Shown piece after piece: positions 1 to 10,791 of a DNA stretch of 64,000 nt. This stretch comes from Balneolaceae bacterium (GTDB taxonomy: Bacteria; Bacteroidota; Rhodothermia; Balneolales; Balneolaceae), in the NCBI GenBank assembly GCA_017795005.1, contig CP051242.1, forward strand, positions 1,570,976-1,634,975. Direction: 5' to 3'. Positions within the stretch are counted from its first letter, which is position 1. Every line of letters begins with the position of its first letter. The notes beneath the pieces are model-generated. The model did not search any database and had not been told where the DNA came from. It was given only the letters and a program-made list of their open reading frames with translations. The position numbers and the translations under genes are program-made.

Positions 1-1
1 A

Positions 2-3000
2 GTTTCGGATTTGATTCCTGCGGATAATACACAACGACAATATGGCGAACTGACCTATAGTTTTTCAGCCAAAAAGGAGGGACAGAATACGGTAAACTCC
101 AATGAATTAGGTCTATCTTTCAATTTGATTAATGCCTATACAGAACTTCAGTTACAGGTTCAGTTTTCTGATGTAAATGGAAATACCGATGGAAATTGGA
201 TATCTGCGAATACGGTTTCTGATATCAGAATTGGACAGAAAAAGCTCTTCAAGCTTAGAGCGGTTTGGTTAAACCCTTCCAGCCAGGACCCTACTGATAT
301 ACGTGCATTAACTGAGTCCGAGAAAAATGCTCTTCAATTTGAAACAATTAATGGAAGCGATGCTCAGCCAAGTCTTGTTAAATTTAATGACGATGTAGTC
401 TTTGCTTCTACGGGCATGGATGATTATGATGGTTGGAAATACCATTCATTATCCATCCATTACTCACACGAATTTAGTGCGGGTGAAAATATCGTCCGAC
501 TTCAGGCTAACCTTGGACAAGGGCAACCTGCTGACAGCATTGATATTCAATTAACAAATATCGATTTCCGGCCATTTGTACTATCACTTGAAGATGACCC
601 ATTAACAACAGCTATTGTTTCTGGTACTACTATCGAAATTGACTTGCCCTCAACCAGTACCTACGATTTCTATCTATTGATTGACGAAAATGTTGAACTT
701 ACTCGTGTTACCGATGCAGATATCCAGAATGGAAGCTATACAATAACCTACGATTATGCTGTAGCAGCGGGCCCAAATACCGGTATTATTCAAATATGGG
801 GAACGTTCCCGGCTGTTCAACATCTGGATGTATTCAGCAGAGTATTGCAATGGGGTGATATTGAATGGAAGTCAATGGAACAGATGTTTTCCGAAAAATT
901 TCAAACGCCCAGACTAAATAGTATTACTGCGACAGATGTACCAGATTTATCTCAAGCGACAAGCCTGAGAGCAATGTTCCAGGGTGTGTCTTACTTCAAT
1001 AGTGATATTTCCAATTGGGATGTTTCCAATATCACAGATATGAGTTTCATGTTTAGTGGAGCACATGCGTTTAATCAACCACTTGGTAACTGGGATGTTT
1101 CTTCGGTTACATCTATGGAGAGTATGTTTCATGAAGCCACCTCTTTCAATCAAGATATTGGGGGTTGGGATGTGGATTCTGTGACGACTATGAATTTAAT
1201 GTTTGCAGGTGCTACCTCATTTAATCAACCCATTGGTGGCTGGATTGTAGAGGAAGTTACTGAGATGAGAAGTATGTTCTCTGGGGCAAGTTCTTTTAAC
1301 CAAAGTTTAGCGGACTGGGACATTTCTGAAGTCACAGACATGTATAACATGTTTTACGGAACAGACCTCAGTACGACCAATTATGATTTAATATTAAATG
1401 GCTGGGCTGCTTTACCAAACGTACAACCTAACGTAGATTTTGGGGCTGGAGATGTACAGTACACGCCGGCAGCAAGAGCAGCCAGAGCTATTCTTACAGG
1501 GGCACCCAATAACTGGGCCATTACCGATGGCGGACGAACCAACATCGCTCCTGTGGCCACAAGTGTTTCTATTGGAGATGGTCCGTTTAAGCTTGGAGCT
1601 CAGATAACGGCAAGTGTTGATACTACCGATGCGGATGGAGATGCCATCACGTTAAGCTACCAGTGGTACCGCGCGGATGATGATCAGGGAGCAGGTGTGG
1701 TAGCCATTACCGATTCTACGGCTAAAACCTATACTCCAACGTCGGCGGATAACTTTAAATATCTGAAACTAGAAGTAACTCCAAATGACGGTATTGAAGC
1801 CGGAGCTACGGTTTCCAGTGGGTATGTTTTTGTCAGCCCGTTTGAGGGGGGTACCGGGGTGGAAGGCGATCCGTTCCTGATAGCTACCGTTATTCAATTG
1901 GATTCGGTTCGATCGAATTTAACGGCCCATTATAAACTCTTAAACGATCTTGATCTGGATATAGCACCCTATAATGAAGCAAAAGGATGGATCCCGATTT
2001 CTACATCTCTTCCGGAACCATTTTCCGGTCATTTTGATGGGGCAGGAAATACAATTGATGGGTTATTTATAAACAGTTCCGATTACTATTATTCAGGTTT
2101 ATTCGGGATTGCCATAGATGCGTATATAACAAATCTGAATTTTGAAAATGTGAATCTCTCCAGTAATAGAGTGATTGGTGCACTTGGGTATATTTATGGA
2201 TCGAACTCGAATGTGAGCAATATCCGTGTATCTGGTAATATTCATGGGGATTATGCCGGTGGAATTGCCGGACAATTATGGAATAGGGCGAAGATATCTG
2301 AAAGCCGGTTTACAGGTAATATAACGGGCAGTAACGTTGGGGGGTTAGTCGGTTCTATTAGAGACGGCGCAAGTGTGGAAACAAGTTATTCCTTAGGCAT
2401 ATACACTGGTAGTAAGGAAGCAGGAGGAATAGTTGGATATGTTGAGCACGAATATGGAAGTGTTAAAAGTTCAATTAAAAACAGCTATTCTCTGGCTTCG
2501 GTAAGCGGGGAAAGAGGCTTTGGGGGGATAGCAAGTAACGACGCCCAATTAACGTTGAGCAATAGCTATCATTCAGGTGAGATAAGCGGTGCAAATTCCA
2601 ACAGTTATTGGAATTCGGAGGGTACGGTTTTTTCAGGTGTCACAAATTCTGCCATGAAAGACTCCCTAACTTTTGATGGAGCAGGCTTCGATTTCACCAA
2701 CATCTGGGCAATCGTTACCGGTGATTCGGTTAGTTATCCGTACCTGAAAAACAACCCGCAGAATCCAAAACCAGGTATTGCAAGAGCCAACACCGCCCCG
2801 GTAGCATTAACCCCGGCGATAGTGGGCTATCCAAAAATAGGGGCTACTATTGCTGCAACATATACCTTTGAAGATAGTGATGGCGATGCAAATGCAGGGG
2901 CTTCCTTCCAGTGGTATCGCAGGGTTAACGAAATAGTTAATTACTCGGTTGTTTCAACTGAAACAAAAATAGATGGTGCTACAGATTCGCTGTACACGGT

Positions 3001-6000
3001 TACTGAGAATGATAATCTGAATGACCTTCGGGTTCGAATTGTACCATTTGATGGTTTTACGACAGGTGACACAGTATATAGTGGATATATAACAGGAAGT
3101 CCGTTTGACGGAGGTATAGGAGTGGAAGGAGATCCATTCCTCGTCTCAACCGCAGAACAGCTTAATTCCATGCGCGATGTAATGGATCCTGAAAATACAA
3201 TCAGTATAAATCCGCATGTAAAACTAACTAACGACATTGATCTGACATCAGCAACAAGATCTGGTGGCGCTTTCTATAACGAAGGTGCCGGTTGGCAGCC
3301 TATCGGAGAGTATTTTGATTTTGGGTCTGGTGAAGGAACTACAACTAATTTTTCCGGGGTGTTTGACGGAAATGGACATACTATTAATGGGTTGTTTATT
3401 AATCGTTCGAATCAATCCTATGTTGGCTTCTTCGGATGGGTATTTGGTGAAGTTAAAAACCTGACACTTACAAATGTTGATATTACCGCAGGAAATGCTA
3501 CGGGTGGACTCTCCGGCTACAATTCCAGTGCGACGTTTACTAATGTACATGTTACCGGAACGGTACGTAGTAATAGTGGTATGGCTGGTGGTATTACCGG
3601 ATCACTTTGGAATAATGGAAGTATTCATAAGTCTTCCTTTAATGGAACTCTTACCGGTTCTTCTGTTGGGGGTATTTCAGGAGATCTGGAAAGTGAAGAT
3701 GATGGAGAGAATACATTGATTGATCAGTCTTATGCTACAGGTACTTTTTCGGGGGGTACTGTGGGCGGAATTGTTGGCTCACTATCGGGAGGAGGAACAT
3801 TATCAAACAGTTACTCAGCTGCAGATATTACCGGAACTAACAATACAGGCGGTCTTGTAGGTACTGGAGACAGAGACTTAACAATAACAAATAGTGCTGC
3901 ATTTGGAATCGTAAGTGGCACTAATGCAGGTGGGATAAGTGGTTTGTCGGAGTCATTTTTTCCTCGCTTATTGGGATCCGGGATATTCTGGAATCAAACT
4001 ACTACGGGGCAGTTCAGTGCGTACCCAACGCAGGATTTAACAGGAGCAACAGGACTTACAACCTCAGCCATGAAAGACTCCCTTACTTTTGCAAATGCAG
4101 GTTGGGACTTTACCAATATCTGGGCGATTGCCACAGGAGACTCCCTGAGTTATCCCTATCTGAAAAACAATGCACAAAACCCTAAACCGGGGATTCAAAA
4201 ATATGTTCCTCCGTTTATTCTTGCACAAAATGGAGTAACGGTAACCTGTTCCGAAGCAGAAGTTGGTGATATCGCTGAGGTCAACAACATATCTTACACC
4301 AAAAGAGATCGGGCAGGTCTTGATGCACTTCTTGCCGACCAAAGCAAATGGGCAGAGTTAGCCACTACTTGTACAAGCGGTATTACTGACATGTCTCATC
4401 TATTCGATGGACATATATCTTTTAATGAAGATATTTCCAGTTGGGATGTGTCCAGTGTCACAGATATGACATCCATGTTCATGCCAACGACAAATCTGGG
4501 TGCAGATGTGAAATTTAATCAGGATATCGGAGCATGGGATGTATCTAATGTAACTTCCATGTATCAGATGTTTACAGGAGCGAACTCCTTCAATCAGGAT
4601 ATCGGTGATTGGGATGTAACATCAGTTACAAATATGCATGGAATGTTTAGTTATGCTTCTTCTTTCAATCAGGATATAAGCAGTTGGAATGTTAGTTCTG
4701 TTACCAACATGTCGGGTATGTTTAATGAAGCAACTTCTTTTAACAATGGAGGGGGAGCATTGAATTGGGGAGATAAAACAGCAGCGGTTACAGATATGAC
4801 CAATATGTTTAAATCTGCAAGTTCATTTAATCAGGATATTGGCAATTGGAATGTAAGTGCCGTAACAAACATGAATGGTATGTTTTATAGCGCTGGGTCA
4901 TTTAATCAACCCTTAAATGATTGGAATGTTTCATCTGTTACTGATATGTCTTACATGTTTGGTTTAGCTTCATCATTCAATAAGAATATCAATAACTGGA
5001 ATATGAGTTTAGTAACGGATATAACAGAAATGTTTAATTACGCTACTTCCTTTAATCAGGATTTAAGTAATTGGGATTTTTCTTCTGTAACCAGTGCGAC
5101 TTCCTTTTTAGATTATAGTGGAATTGATAGTGTCAACTACAGTGCTTTACTTGGGACACTGGGGTCGGTAGAAAAAGGATTAAACGCATTAGAAAACCAA
5201 ACAGGAGAATTAGGAGTAAGAGGACGGAACTACTTCTTTTCAACACTTCCAAGCCGGGTTAAGATCTATGATCTTCCATATAATATTGTGGGAGACACCC
5301 TAACTCTGGGTGAAGGAGGTAGCTTCGATTTAATTGCAGTTTCAGAAGGAAATGTAACAGATACCTTTATTTTTAATGCTACAGTTACCGATAATTCAAG
5401 TTCAGAGAGTACAGTACATCATACTGTAACTGATAATTTCAATATAAATTTTAAGGAAGAAGACAATCCAGGGCTTTCAGAGGAAGAACTTGACTATTTA
5501 GTTAACTTAATACCAGTCTATAATACTGCCGAGCAAGAATGGAATCTGGATATTTCAGAGCTGCTGGAATATATCCCGAATGGGGGTACTTTCACATTTA
5601 CCGCTTCTTTTAGTACTGTAGCAAATATATCTGCTGAACTGCCAACGCTAAGCTTTAGCGTTATTCCAACGTTCAAGCTTGCCGAAAACGGAGTAACGGT
5701 TACATGTAAGGAAGCCAGTCCGAATGACACGGGAGTAGTCAATGGCGTGACTTATAAAGCCCTTAGTGCTGACAGCCTGCGTACGCGAGCTAGAACGGGT
5801 GTAGACGTGACTAACGTATGCACGAGTTTGGTTACCACAATGTATGCCCTATTTGATGTAAATAATGGCCCTGACGGTCCTCAGCCTAATCCATTCAATC
5901 AGGATATTAGTAGCTGGGATGTATCTTCGGTAACTGATATGAGTTATATGTTCTATTATGCTAATACCTTCAATAAAAATATTAGTCACTGGGATGTTTC

Positions 6001-9000
6001 ATCTGTGACGAGTATGCAAGGCATGTTCGATTATGCCGCAGCTTTTAACCAGGATATTGGTAACTGGAATGTGAGTTCGGTAACCGATATGAGCTATATG
6101 TTTAATAGAGCCGGTGTATTCAATCAGAATCTTGGTAAATGGGACATTTCAAAGGTATCTCATTTTAATCAATTTCTGGAGAATAGCGGTATAACCAGCA
6201 CTAATTACGATTCGTTGTTAATTGGCTGGAGCGAACTGCCCAGTGTGCAGCCTAATCTGAGGTTGAGTGTTGGTGATGTACAATACTCCTCTGAAGCAAG
6301 TGAAGCCCGGGCGAAGCTAACAGGTGCTCCAAATAACTGGACCATTACCGATGGGGGGCTTGAAACACCAAAATTCATACTTGCCGAAAACGGAGTAACA
6401 GTAACGTGTAAAGAAGCCAGTACGAATGATACGGGAATAGTTAATGGCATTACCTACAAAGCGCTGAGCGAAGACAGCCTTCGCGCGCGGGTGGCAGCCG
6501 ATCAGGATGTAACTAATGTGTGTACGAGTTTAGTAACTGATATGAGTCGTTTATTTTTTAAGGGTATAGATTCGGATCTTTTTGAACCGCTTCCAAATTC
6601 CTTTAATCAGGATATTAGTAGCTGGGATGTATCCTCTGTAACGTCTATGAAAGATATGTTTTGGCATGCCTCTTCCTTTAACCAGGGCATAGGAGACTGG
6701 GATGTAAGTGCAGTTACAACGATGGAAGGGATGTTTGAAGGCGCAAAAACTTTTAATCAGGATATTGGCAGCTGGGATGTAAGTGCAGTTACAACCATGG
6801 AAGATATGTTTCAGGGAGCATTTGCTTTTGATCAGGATATAAGTAACTGGGATGTATCTTCTGTTACAAATATGGCAGTAATGTTTTACTACGCTACTGC
6901 TTTCAATCAGGATATAGGAGATTGGGATGTGAGTTCGGTTACCCAAATGGGGATTATGTTTCAGGGAGCTTCTGCCTTTAATCAGAATCTTGGTAAATGG
7001 GACATTTCAAAGGTATCTCATTTTAATCAATTTCTGGAGAATAGCGGTATAACCAGCACTAATTACGATTCGTTGTTAATTGGCTGGAGCGAACTGCCCA
7101 GTGTGCAGCCTAATCTGAGGTTGAGTGTTGGTGATGTACAATACTCCTCTGAAGCAAGTGAAGCCCGGGCGAAGCTAACAGGTGCTCCAAATAACTGGAC
7201 CATTACCGATGGAGGACTTGATTTGAAAGTCTTTCCGATCGCCGAGAACGGGGTAACGGTTACCTGTAAGGAAGCTCAACCAAATGACATAGGATTGGTA
7301 GGGGACGTCATTTACAAAGCCTTGAGTGAAGACAGCTTACGTACCCGAGTCGCTTCAAATCAGGATGTTACCAATGTATGTACCAGTTTAGTGACTAATA
7401 TGAGTAGTTTATTCTTGGATAAAACAGAATTTAATCAGGACATAGGAAACTGGGATGTGAGCTCAGTAACTAATATGAATGCTATGTTTCTAGATGCTTC
7501 AGCGTTTAATCAGGATATAGGGAACTGGGATGTTAGTTCAGTAACTAATATGAATCTTATGTTTAGTGGAGCTGTCTTGTTTAATCAGGATATAAGTAGC
7601 TGGAACGTAAGTTCAGTAACAACAATGAGAAGTATGTTCCAAAGAGCTGAAAAGTTCAATACATCTATAGCCGCTTGGGAGCCTGTTAAGGTTACAACAG
7701 CAGTGGGGATGTTTGAACAAGCAACATCATTCAATCAAAATATAAGCGATGTATGTTTTCCTCTAGTTGATGCAGAAACAGACGGAAGAGAAATTTTTGC
7801 CGGCGGACCGTTGGCAAGCTCTTCATTTACTTCCTGGCCAAACTGGGGTACTTGTACCGAACCAAAAGCTGTAACATCTACCCTTTCGGTGCTTGATGGA
7901 GACGGTAATACTGCGTGTCCAGATGGGGTTGATGTTGGTGAATTTGTTACGATAGCCATCGAAATTAAAGATTCGAACGGCAGAACATATACAAGCGCTA
8001 ATAGTCATTTAGTTGATGCCTTTGTACCTGCAGCGTCTTTAGGATTGGGAAGTGACCTCGTTTTCAATTACAATGAAAATAACGAGCAATGGGAAGCTAC
8101 TTTTGCAAATTCGGTGTTAGGAACTTTCGAGTATTATGTAGGACTAAAACATAGCGATGAACCGGATGTATATGGAGAATTCGAGCTTTGTCTTGCTACT
8201 TTTGTAATGGGCGGTAACGGCTTTTTTAAAGAAATGAAAAAAGAAAAAAGCCAGGAAAATGCTGAGACTTTAGCGAATACCACTCCATTTGTTCTTGGCT
8301 TGGAACATTATCGAACCGAGACAAATGGTACACTGGTAAGAGATACGCTACGTGTATTCATCGATTGGGGAGATGGTACCACCGAGCAATTTAAAGGAAT
8401 GGGCTATCCTACTCATACCTATGCCACAACAGAGTTACCTCAAATTAAAGTAGCGGGTAACCAGAACAGCTTTAAGGCTTCTGCTGCAAAAAACCAGATT
8501 TCTAAACTAAGAACCATTAGTGACTGGGGGAATACAAAGTGGGTGGATATGACCGATGCCTTCCGTGGAGCTATGAACCTGAATATCACCACTAAAGATG
8601 CACCGGATCTCAGTAAAGTTAAAAGCACTGCGAACATGTTTAAAGGGGCCAGATCCTTTAACGCACCGGTTAAGAACTGGGATGTTTCGAACATCACTAA
8701 TATGACCGATATGTTCCAGGGTGCATCTAAATTTAATCAGAACCTGGATAGCTGGGATGTATCTAATGTTATGGTGTTTGACAGCAACCCAAGAACATCT
8801 GCACAAAAAACGAAGGCAAATGAATTGGATTCATCGGAAGAAAATGAGATGATGGAAAGACCGGACTTAGATATGGATTTTGTGGAAGATTACGAACCAG
8901 GCGGAAAGCTGAAGGTTAATACTTCCAATACAATTTCAGGGTTTCTGGTCGGTACAGCAATGTCACCGAATAATCTGGATTCACTACTTATTGGTTGGTC

Positions 9001-9718
9001 GAAGCTGGATCTGGTAGACGGAGTTGGCTTCAGTGTTGGAACACTTCAATATGGAAGTGCGGGTAAAGCAGCACTCGATCAAATCCGATCCAATAATGGC
9101 TGGACGGTAGTTTCCGGTGGAGAAGAAGGCGGTAACGACGCCCCTGTATTCTCTAACTTCCCTGATACTGTTCAGATTTCATTCGGTTCTACTTCAGTAA
9201 TTCCGGTCTGGCAATTTGTTAACGATACAAACACTCCTGATGATGAGCTTGATTTCGGATTCGAAGTAATTTCAGATTCAGCCATCACTTTCAGTTATGA
9301 TGATACAAACGGTAACCTGTCTGTAACAGCTCCTGAAATTACCTTGACTTTCCAGGTTGCGGTATTAGTTACCAATAACGACTTCATAGCGGCATCCGAC
9401 ACCGTAACCATAGAAGCAGTTTCTTCAGTGGATATAGAAGAAGAAACACTGGTGAATGAGTTCAGGTTAAGTCAGAACTATCCAAATCCGTTCAACCCAT
9501 CTACTACGGTTTCATTCGATATACCGATAGGATCACATGTCCGCCTGGAAGTGTACAACATGTTGGGGCAGAAAGTACTTACTGTACTGGACGAATTTAA
9601 GTCAGCGGGTACTCATCAGGCCAAAATTGATATGAAGACTCTGAACAGCGGAACCTATTTGTACAGATTGAGCGCAGGAAATAATTCAACCACAAAGATT
9701 ATGACCTTAATCAAATAG
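2..9718 (+). CDS. Giant secreted BspA/DUF285-GLUG repeat protein with T9SS sorting domain (5' partial)
   Basis: The frame is open to the first base of the window (codons before the TTG at 11 read V-S-D), so the true start and signal peptide lie upstream. Residues are counted from the TTG at 11. Blocks of BspA/DUF285 repeats (core WDVSSVTxMxxMF plus FNQDIxxW) lie at about 290-457, 1460-1707, 1953-2070, 2190-2360, 2465-2575 and 2835-2920. Ig-like segments (QWYR) are near 512-610 and 927-1030. Two GLUG-type glycine-rich regions span about 613-917 and 1034-1393. A cassette containing AENGVTVTCKEA occurs four times (about 1397, 1887, 2119 and 2405), each time ahead of a DUF285 block. A PKD-like piece (DWGDGTTEQF) lies near 2785. 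The last 85 residues are a T9SS sorting domain (NYPNPFNPSTTVSF...GTYLYRLS). DUF285 proteins are surface proteins; a role in adhesion or matrix binding is inferred. A terminator follows. Confidence 0.9.
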   Translation, partial: VSDLIPADNTQRQYGELTYSFSAKKEGQNTVNSNELGLSFNLINAYTELQLQVQFSDVNGNTDGNWISANTVSDIRIGQKKLFKLRAVWLNPSSQDPTDIRALTESEKNALQFETINGSDAQPSLVKFNDDVVFASTGMDDYDGWKYHSLSIHYSHEFSAGENIVRLQANLGQGQPADSIDIQLTNIDFRPFVLSLEDDPLTTAIVSGTTIEIDLPSTSTYDFYLLIDENVELTRVTDADIQNGSYTITYDYAVAAGPNTGIIQIWGTFPAVQHLDVFSRVLQWGDIEWKSMEQMFSEKFQTPRLNSITATDVPDLSQATSLRAMFQGVSYFNSDISNWDVSNITDMSFMFSGAHAFNQPLGNWDVSSVTSMESMFHEATSFNQDIGGWDVDSVTTMNLMFAGATSFNQPIGGWIVEEVTEMRSMFSGASSFNQSLADWDISEVTDMYNMFYGTDLSTTNYDLILNGWAALPNVQPNVDFGAGDVQYTPAARAARAILTGAPNNWAITDGGRTNIAPVATSVSIGDGPFKLGAQITASVDTTDADGDAITLSYQWYRADDDQGAGVVAITDSTAKTYTPTSADNFKYLKLEVTPNDGIEAGATVSSGYVFVSPFEGGTGVEGDPFLIATVIQLDSVRSNLTAHYKLLNDLDLDIAPYNEAKGWIPISTSLPEPFSGHFDGAGNTIDGLFINSSDYYYSGLFGIAIDAYITNLNFENVNLSSNRVIGALGYIYGSNSNVSNIRVSGNIHGDYAGGIAGQLWNRAKISESRFTGNITGSNVGGLVGSIRDGASVETSYSLGIYTGSKEAGGIVGYVEHEYGSVKSSIKNSYSLASVSGERGFGGIASNDAQLTLSNSYHSGEISGANSNSYWNSEGTVFSGVTNSAMKDSLTFDGAGFDFTNIWAIVTGDSVSYPYLKNNPQNPKPGIARANTAPVALTPAIVGYPKIGATIAATYTFEDSDGDANAGASFQWYRRVNEIVNYSVVSTETKIDGATDSLYTVTENDNLNDLRVRIVPFDGFTTGDTVYSGYITGSPFDGGIGVEGDPFLVSTAEQLNSMRDVMDPENTISINPHVKLTNDIDLTSATRSGGAFYNEGAGWQPIGEYFDFGSGEGTTTNFSGVFDGNGHTINGLFINRSNQSYVGFFGWVFGEVKNLTLTNVDITAGNATGGLSGYNSSATFTNVHVTGTVRSNSGMAGGITGSLWNNGSIHKSSFNGTLTGSSVGGISGDLESEDDGENTLIDQSYATGTFSGGTVGGIVGSLSGGGTLSNSYSAADITGTNNTGGLVGTGDRDLTITNSAAFGIVSGTNAGGISGLSESFFPRLLGSGIFWNQTTTGQFSAYPTQDLTGATGLTTSAMKDSLTFANAGWDFTNIWAIATGDSLSYPYLKNNAQNPKPGIQKYVPPFILAQNGVTVTCSEAEVGDIAEVNNISYTKRDRAGLDALLADQSKWAELATTCTSGITDMSHLFDGHISFNEDISSWDVSSVTDMTSMFMPTTNLGADVKFNQDIGAWDVSNVTSMYQMFTGANSFNQDIGDWDVTSVTNMHGMFSYASSFNQDISSWNVSSVTNMSGMFNEATSFNNGGGALNWGDKTAAVTDMTNMFKSASSFNQDIGNWNVSAVTNMNGMFYSAGSFNQPLNDWNVSSVTDMSYMFGLASSFNKNINNWNMSLVTDITEMFNYATSFNQDLSNWDFSSVTSATSFLDYSGIDSVNYSALLGTLGSVEKGLNALENQTGELGVRGRNYFFSTLPSRVKIYDLPYNIVGDTLTLGEGGSFDLIAVSEGNVTDTFIFNATVTDNSSSESTVHHTVTDNFNINFKEEDNPGLSEEELDYLVNLIPVYNTAEQEWNLDISELLEYIPNGGTFTFTASFSTVANISAELPTLSFSVIPTFKLAENGVTVTCKEASPNDTGVVNGVTYKALSADSLRTRARTGVDVTNVCTSLVTTMYALFDVNNGPDGPQPNPFNQDISSWDVSSVTDMSYMFYYANTFNKNISHWDVSSVTSMQGMFDYAAAFNQDIGNWNVSSVTDMSYMFNRAGVFNQNLGKWDISKVSHFNQFLENSGITSTNYDSLLIGWSELPSVQPNLRLSVGDVQYSSEASEARAKLTGAPNNWTITDGGLETPKFILAENGVTVTCKEASTNDTGIVNGITYKALSEDSLRARVAADQDVTNVCTSLVTDMSRLFFKGIDSDLFEPLPNSFNQDISSWDVSSVTSMKDMFWHASSFNQGIGDWDVSAVTTMEGMFEGAKTFNQDIGSWDVSAVTTMEDMFQGAFAFDQDISNWDVSSVTNMAVMFYYATAFNQDIGDWDVSSVTQMGIMFQGASAFNQNLGKWDISKVSHFNQFLENSGITSTNYDSLLIGWSELPSVQPNLRLSVGDVQYSSEASEARAKLTGAPNNWTITDGGLDLKVFPIAENGVTVTCKEAQPNDIGLVGDVIYKALSEDSLRTRVASNQDVTNVCTSLVTNMSSLFLDKTEFNQDIGNWDVSSVTNMNAMFLDASAFNQDIGNWDVSSVTNMNLMFSGAVLFNQDISSWNVSSVTTMRSMFQRAEKFNTSIAAWEPVKVTTAVGMFEQATSFNQNISDVCFPLVDAETDGREIFAGGPLASSSFTSWPNWGTCTEPKAVTSTLSVLDGDGNTACPDGVDVGEFVTIAIEIKDSNGRTYTSANSHLVDAFVPAASLGLGSDLVFNYNENNEQWEATFANSVLGTFEYYVGLKHSDEPDVYGEFELCLATFVMGGNGFFKEMKKEKSQENAETLANTTPFVLGLEHYRTETNGTLVRDTLRVFIDWGDGTTEQFKGMGYPTHTYATTELPQIKVAGNQNSFKASAAKNQISKLRTISDWGNTKWVDMTDAFRGAMNLNITTKDAPDLSKVKSTANMFKGARSFNAPVKNWDVSNITNMTDMFQGASKFNQNLDSWDVSNVMVFDSNPRTSAQKTKANELDSSEENEMMERPDLDMDFVEDYEPGGKLKVNTSNTISGFLVGTAMSPNNLDSLLIGWSKLDLVDGVGFSVGTLQYGSAGKAALDQIRSNNGWTVVSGGEEGGNDAPVFSNFPDTVQISFGSTSVIPVWQFVNDTNTPDDELDFGFEVISDSAITFSYDDTNGNLSVTAPEITLTFQVAVLVTNNDFIAASDTVTIEAVSSVDIEEETLVNEFRLSQNYPNPFNPSTTVSFDIPIGSHVRLEVYNMLGQKVLTVLDEFKSAGTHQAKIDMKTLNSGTYLYRLSAGNNSTTKIMTLIK
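6122..6354 (+). repeat. Exact 233-bp internal duplication, copy 1
   Basis: This segment is base-for-base identical to 6980-7212, an offset of 858 bp (286 codons, in frame). It covers the end of one DUF285 block and the linker that leads to the next AENGVTVTC cassette. Flanking bases differ at once on both sides (c/t before, g/a after). Identity at synonymous positions points to recent duplication or gene conversion within the gene. Confidence 0.95.
6980..7212 (+). repeat. Exact 233-bp internal duplication, copy 2
   Basis: Identical to 6122-6354 within the same giant gene. See that entry. Confidence 0.95.
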
Positions 9719-9743
9719 GAAAACTACTTTTTAACTAACCTAG

Positions 9744-9774
9744 AACCCTCGTAGAGAAATCTGCGGGGGTTTTT
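9744..9774 (+). terminator. Rho-independent terminator of the giant BspA-like gene
   Basis: A 12-bp stem (9744-9755 with 9760-9771, two G.T wobbles) closes on a GAAA tetraloop at 9756-9759 and runs into a T tract. It begins 25 bp after the stop codon at 9718. Confidence 0.9.
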
Positions 9775-9843
9775 ATTGAAATACGGTTAGAAAAGAAAGG
9801 ATATATGTGTTAGTTTTAGGTGTTGGAAAAAAACTAAGCAGAT

Positions 9844-10791
9844 ATGGCACGAGAAGAGTTTTATTGGTCAGATAATCACGAACCACATCTTCAAAGAAGA
9901 AAAGAAATACTTAAAAAATACCCTGAGGTTAGAAAACTTTACGGTATTGACCCACTCCTTAAGTATAAAATAGTTTCTCTGGTATTAATTCAACTGATCA
10001 TTGCTCCATTCGTATTTCAGTTGCATTGGTCACTGATCTTGTTGATTTCATATTTTGTTGGCGGTACCATTACACATTCGCTTTTTCTCGCCATTCATGA
10101 ATCTAGTCATAATCTGGCATTCAAAAAGAAGGCCTACAATAACTGGCTCGCAATGATTGCAAATTTGCCTATGGTGGTACCAATCGCGATGTCATTTAAA
10201 ACCTATCACCTGTTACATCATGCCGAGCAGGGACATGAACATCACGATACCGACATACCAACCTATCAGGAAGCAGGATTCTTTAAAGGCCTGGCAGGGA
10301 AATTTATTTGGCTTGCAAATCAACTGTTTTTCTATGCGTTCAGACCATTACTAATGAAGCCAGCAAAAGTTGAAAAATGGCATATCATTAATTGGGTTTT
10401 CCAAATAACGGTTATGGTGGTTTATGTGTACTTCGCAGGCTGGAACGCACTGTATTTTCTAATGCTTTCCATGTTCTTTGCAGGTAGTATACATCCACTC
10501 TCCGGACATTTTATTTCTGAGCACTATGTGTTTGAGGAAGGTCAGGAAACCTATTCTTATTATGGCCCTTTAAATAAGCTTACCTTTAATGTAGGATATC
10601 ATAATGAACATCATGACTTCCCATACATTCCGGGTTCCCGGCTTCCAAAACTGAAGAAATTAGCCCCGGAATTTTATGACTCTCTTCACTCTTACAACTC
10701 CTGGCTTAAAGTGCTTTATAAATTTATTACTGATTCTAACCTGTCTTTGTATAACAGAGTTAAGAGAAAGGCTTCGGATAGTACCGATTAA
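9844..10791 (+). CDS. Sphingolipid (dihydroceramide) delta-4 desaturase-like fatty acid desaturase
   Basis: A 315-residue membrane desaturase. Three histidine boxes that ligate the di-iron centre are visible: HESSH (85-89), HLLHH (122-126) and HNEHH (253-257). The first 40 residues (REEFYWSDNHEPHLQRR, ILKKYPEV) have the N-terminal signature of the eukaryotic DES/DEGS family. The C-terminal third (YSYYGPLNKLTFNVGYHNEH, then YNSWLKVLY) matches animal dihydroceramide desaturases far better than ordinary bacterial acyl-lipid desaturases, as I recall those sequences. The family puts a trans-4 double bond into the sphingoid base of dihydroceramide at a membrane. Hydrophobic segments lie near 40-80, 95-115, 150-170 and 180-220. 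It is monocistronic and follows a terminator. Family is clear; substrate is inferred. Confidence 0.88.
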   Translation: MAREEFYWSDNHEPHLQRRKEILKKYPEVRKLYGIDPLLKYKIVSLVLIQLIIAPFVFQLHWSLILLISYFVGGTITHSLFLAIHESSHNLAFKKKAYNNWLAMIANLPMVVPIAMSFKTYHLLHHAEQGHEHHDTDIPTYQEAGFFKGLAGKFIWLANQLFFYAFRPLLMKPAKVEKWHIINWVFQITVMVVYVYFAGWNALYFLMLSMFFAGSIHPLSGHFISEHYVFEEGQETYSYYGPLNKLTFNVGYHNEHHDFPYIPGSRLPKLKKLAPEFYDSLHSYNSWLKVLYKFITDSNLSLYNRVKRKASDSTD

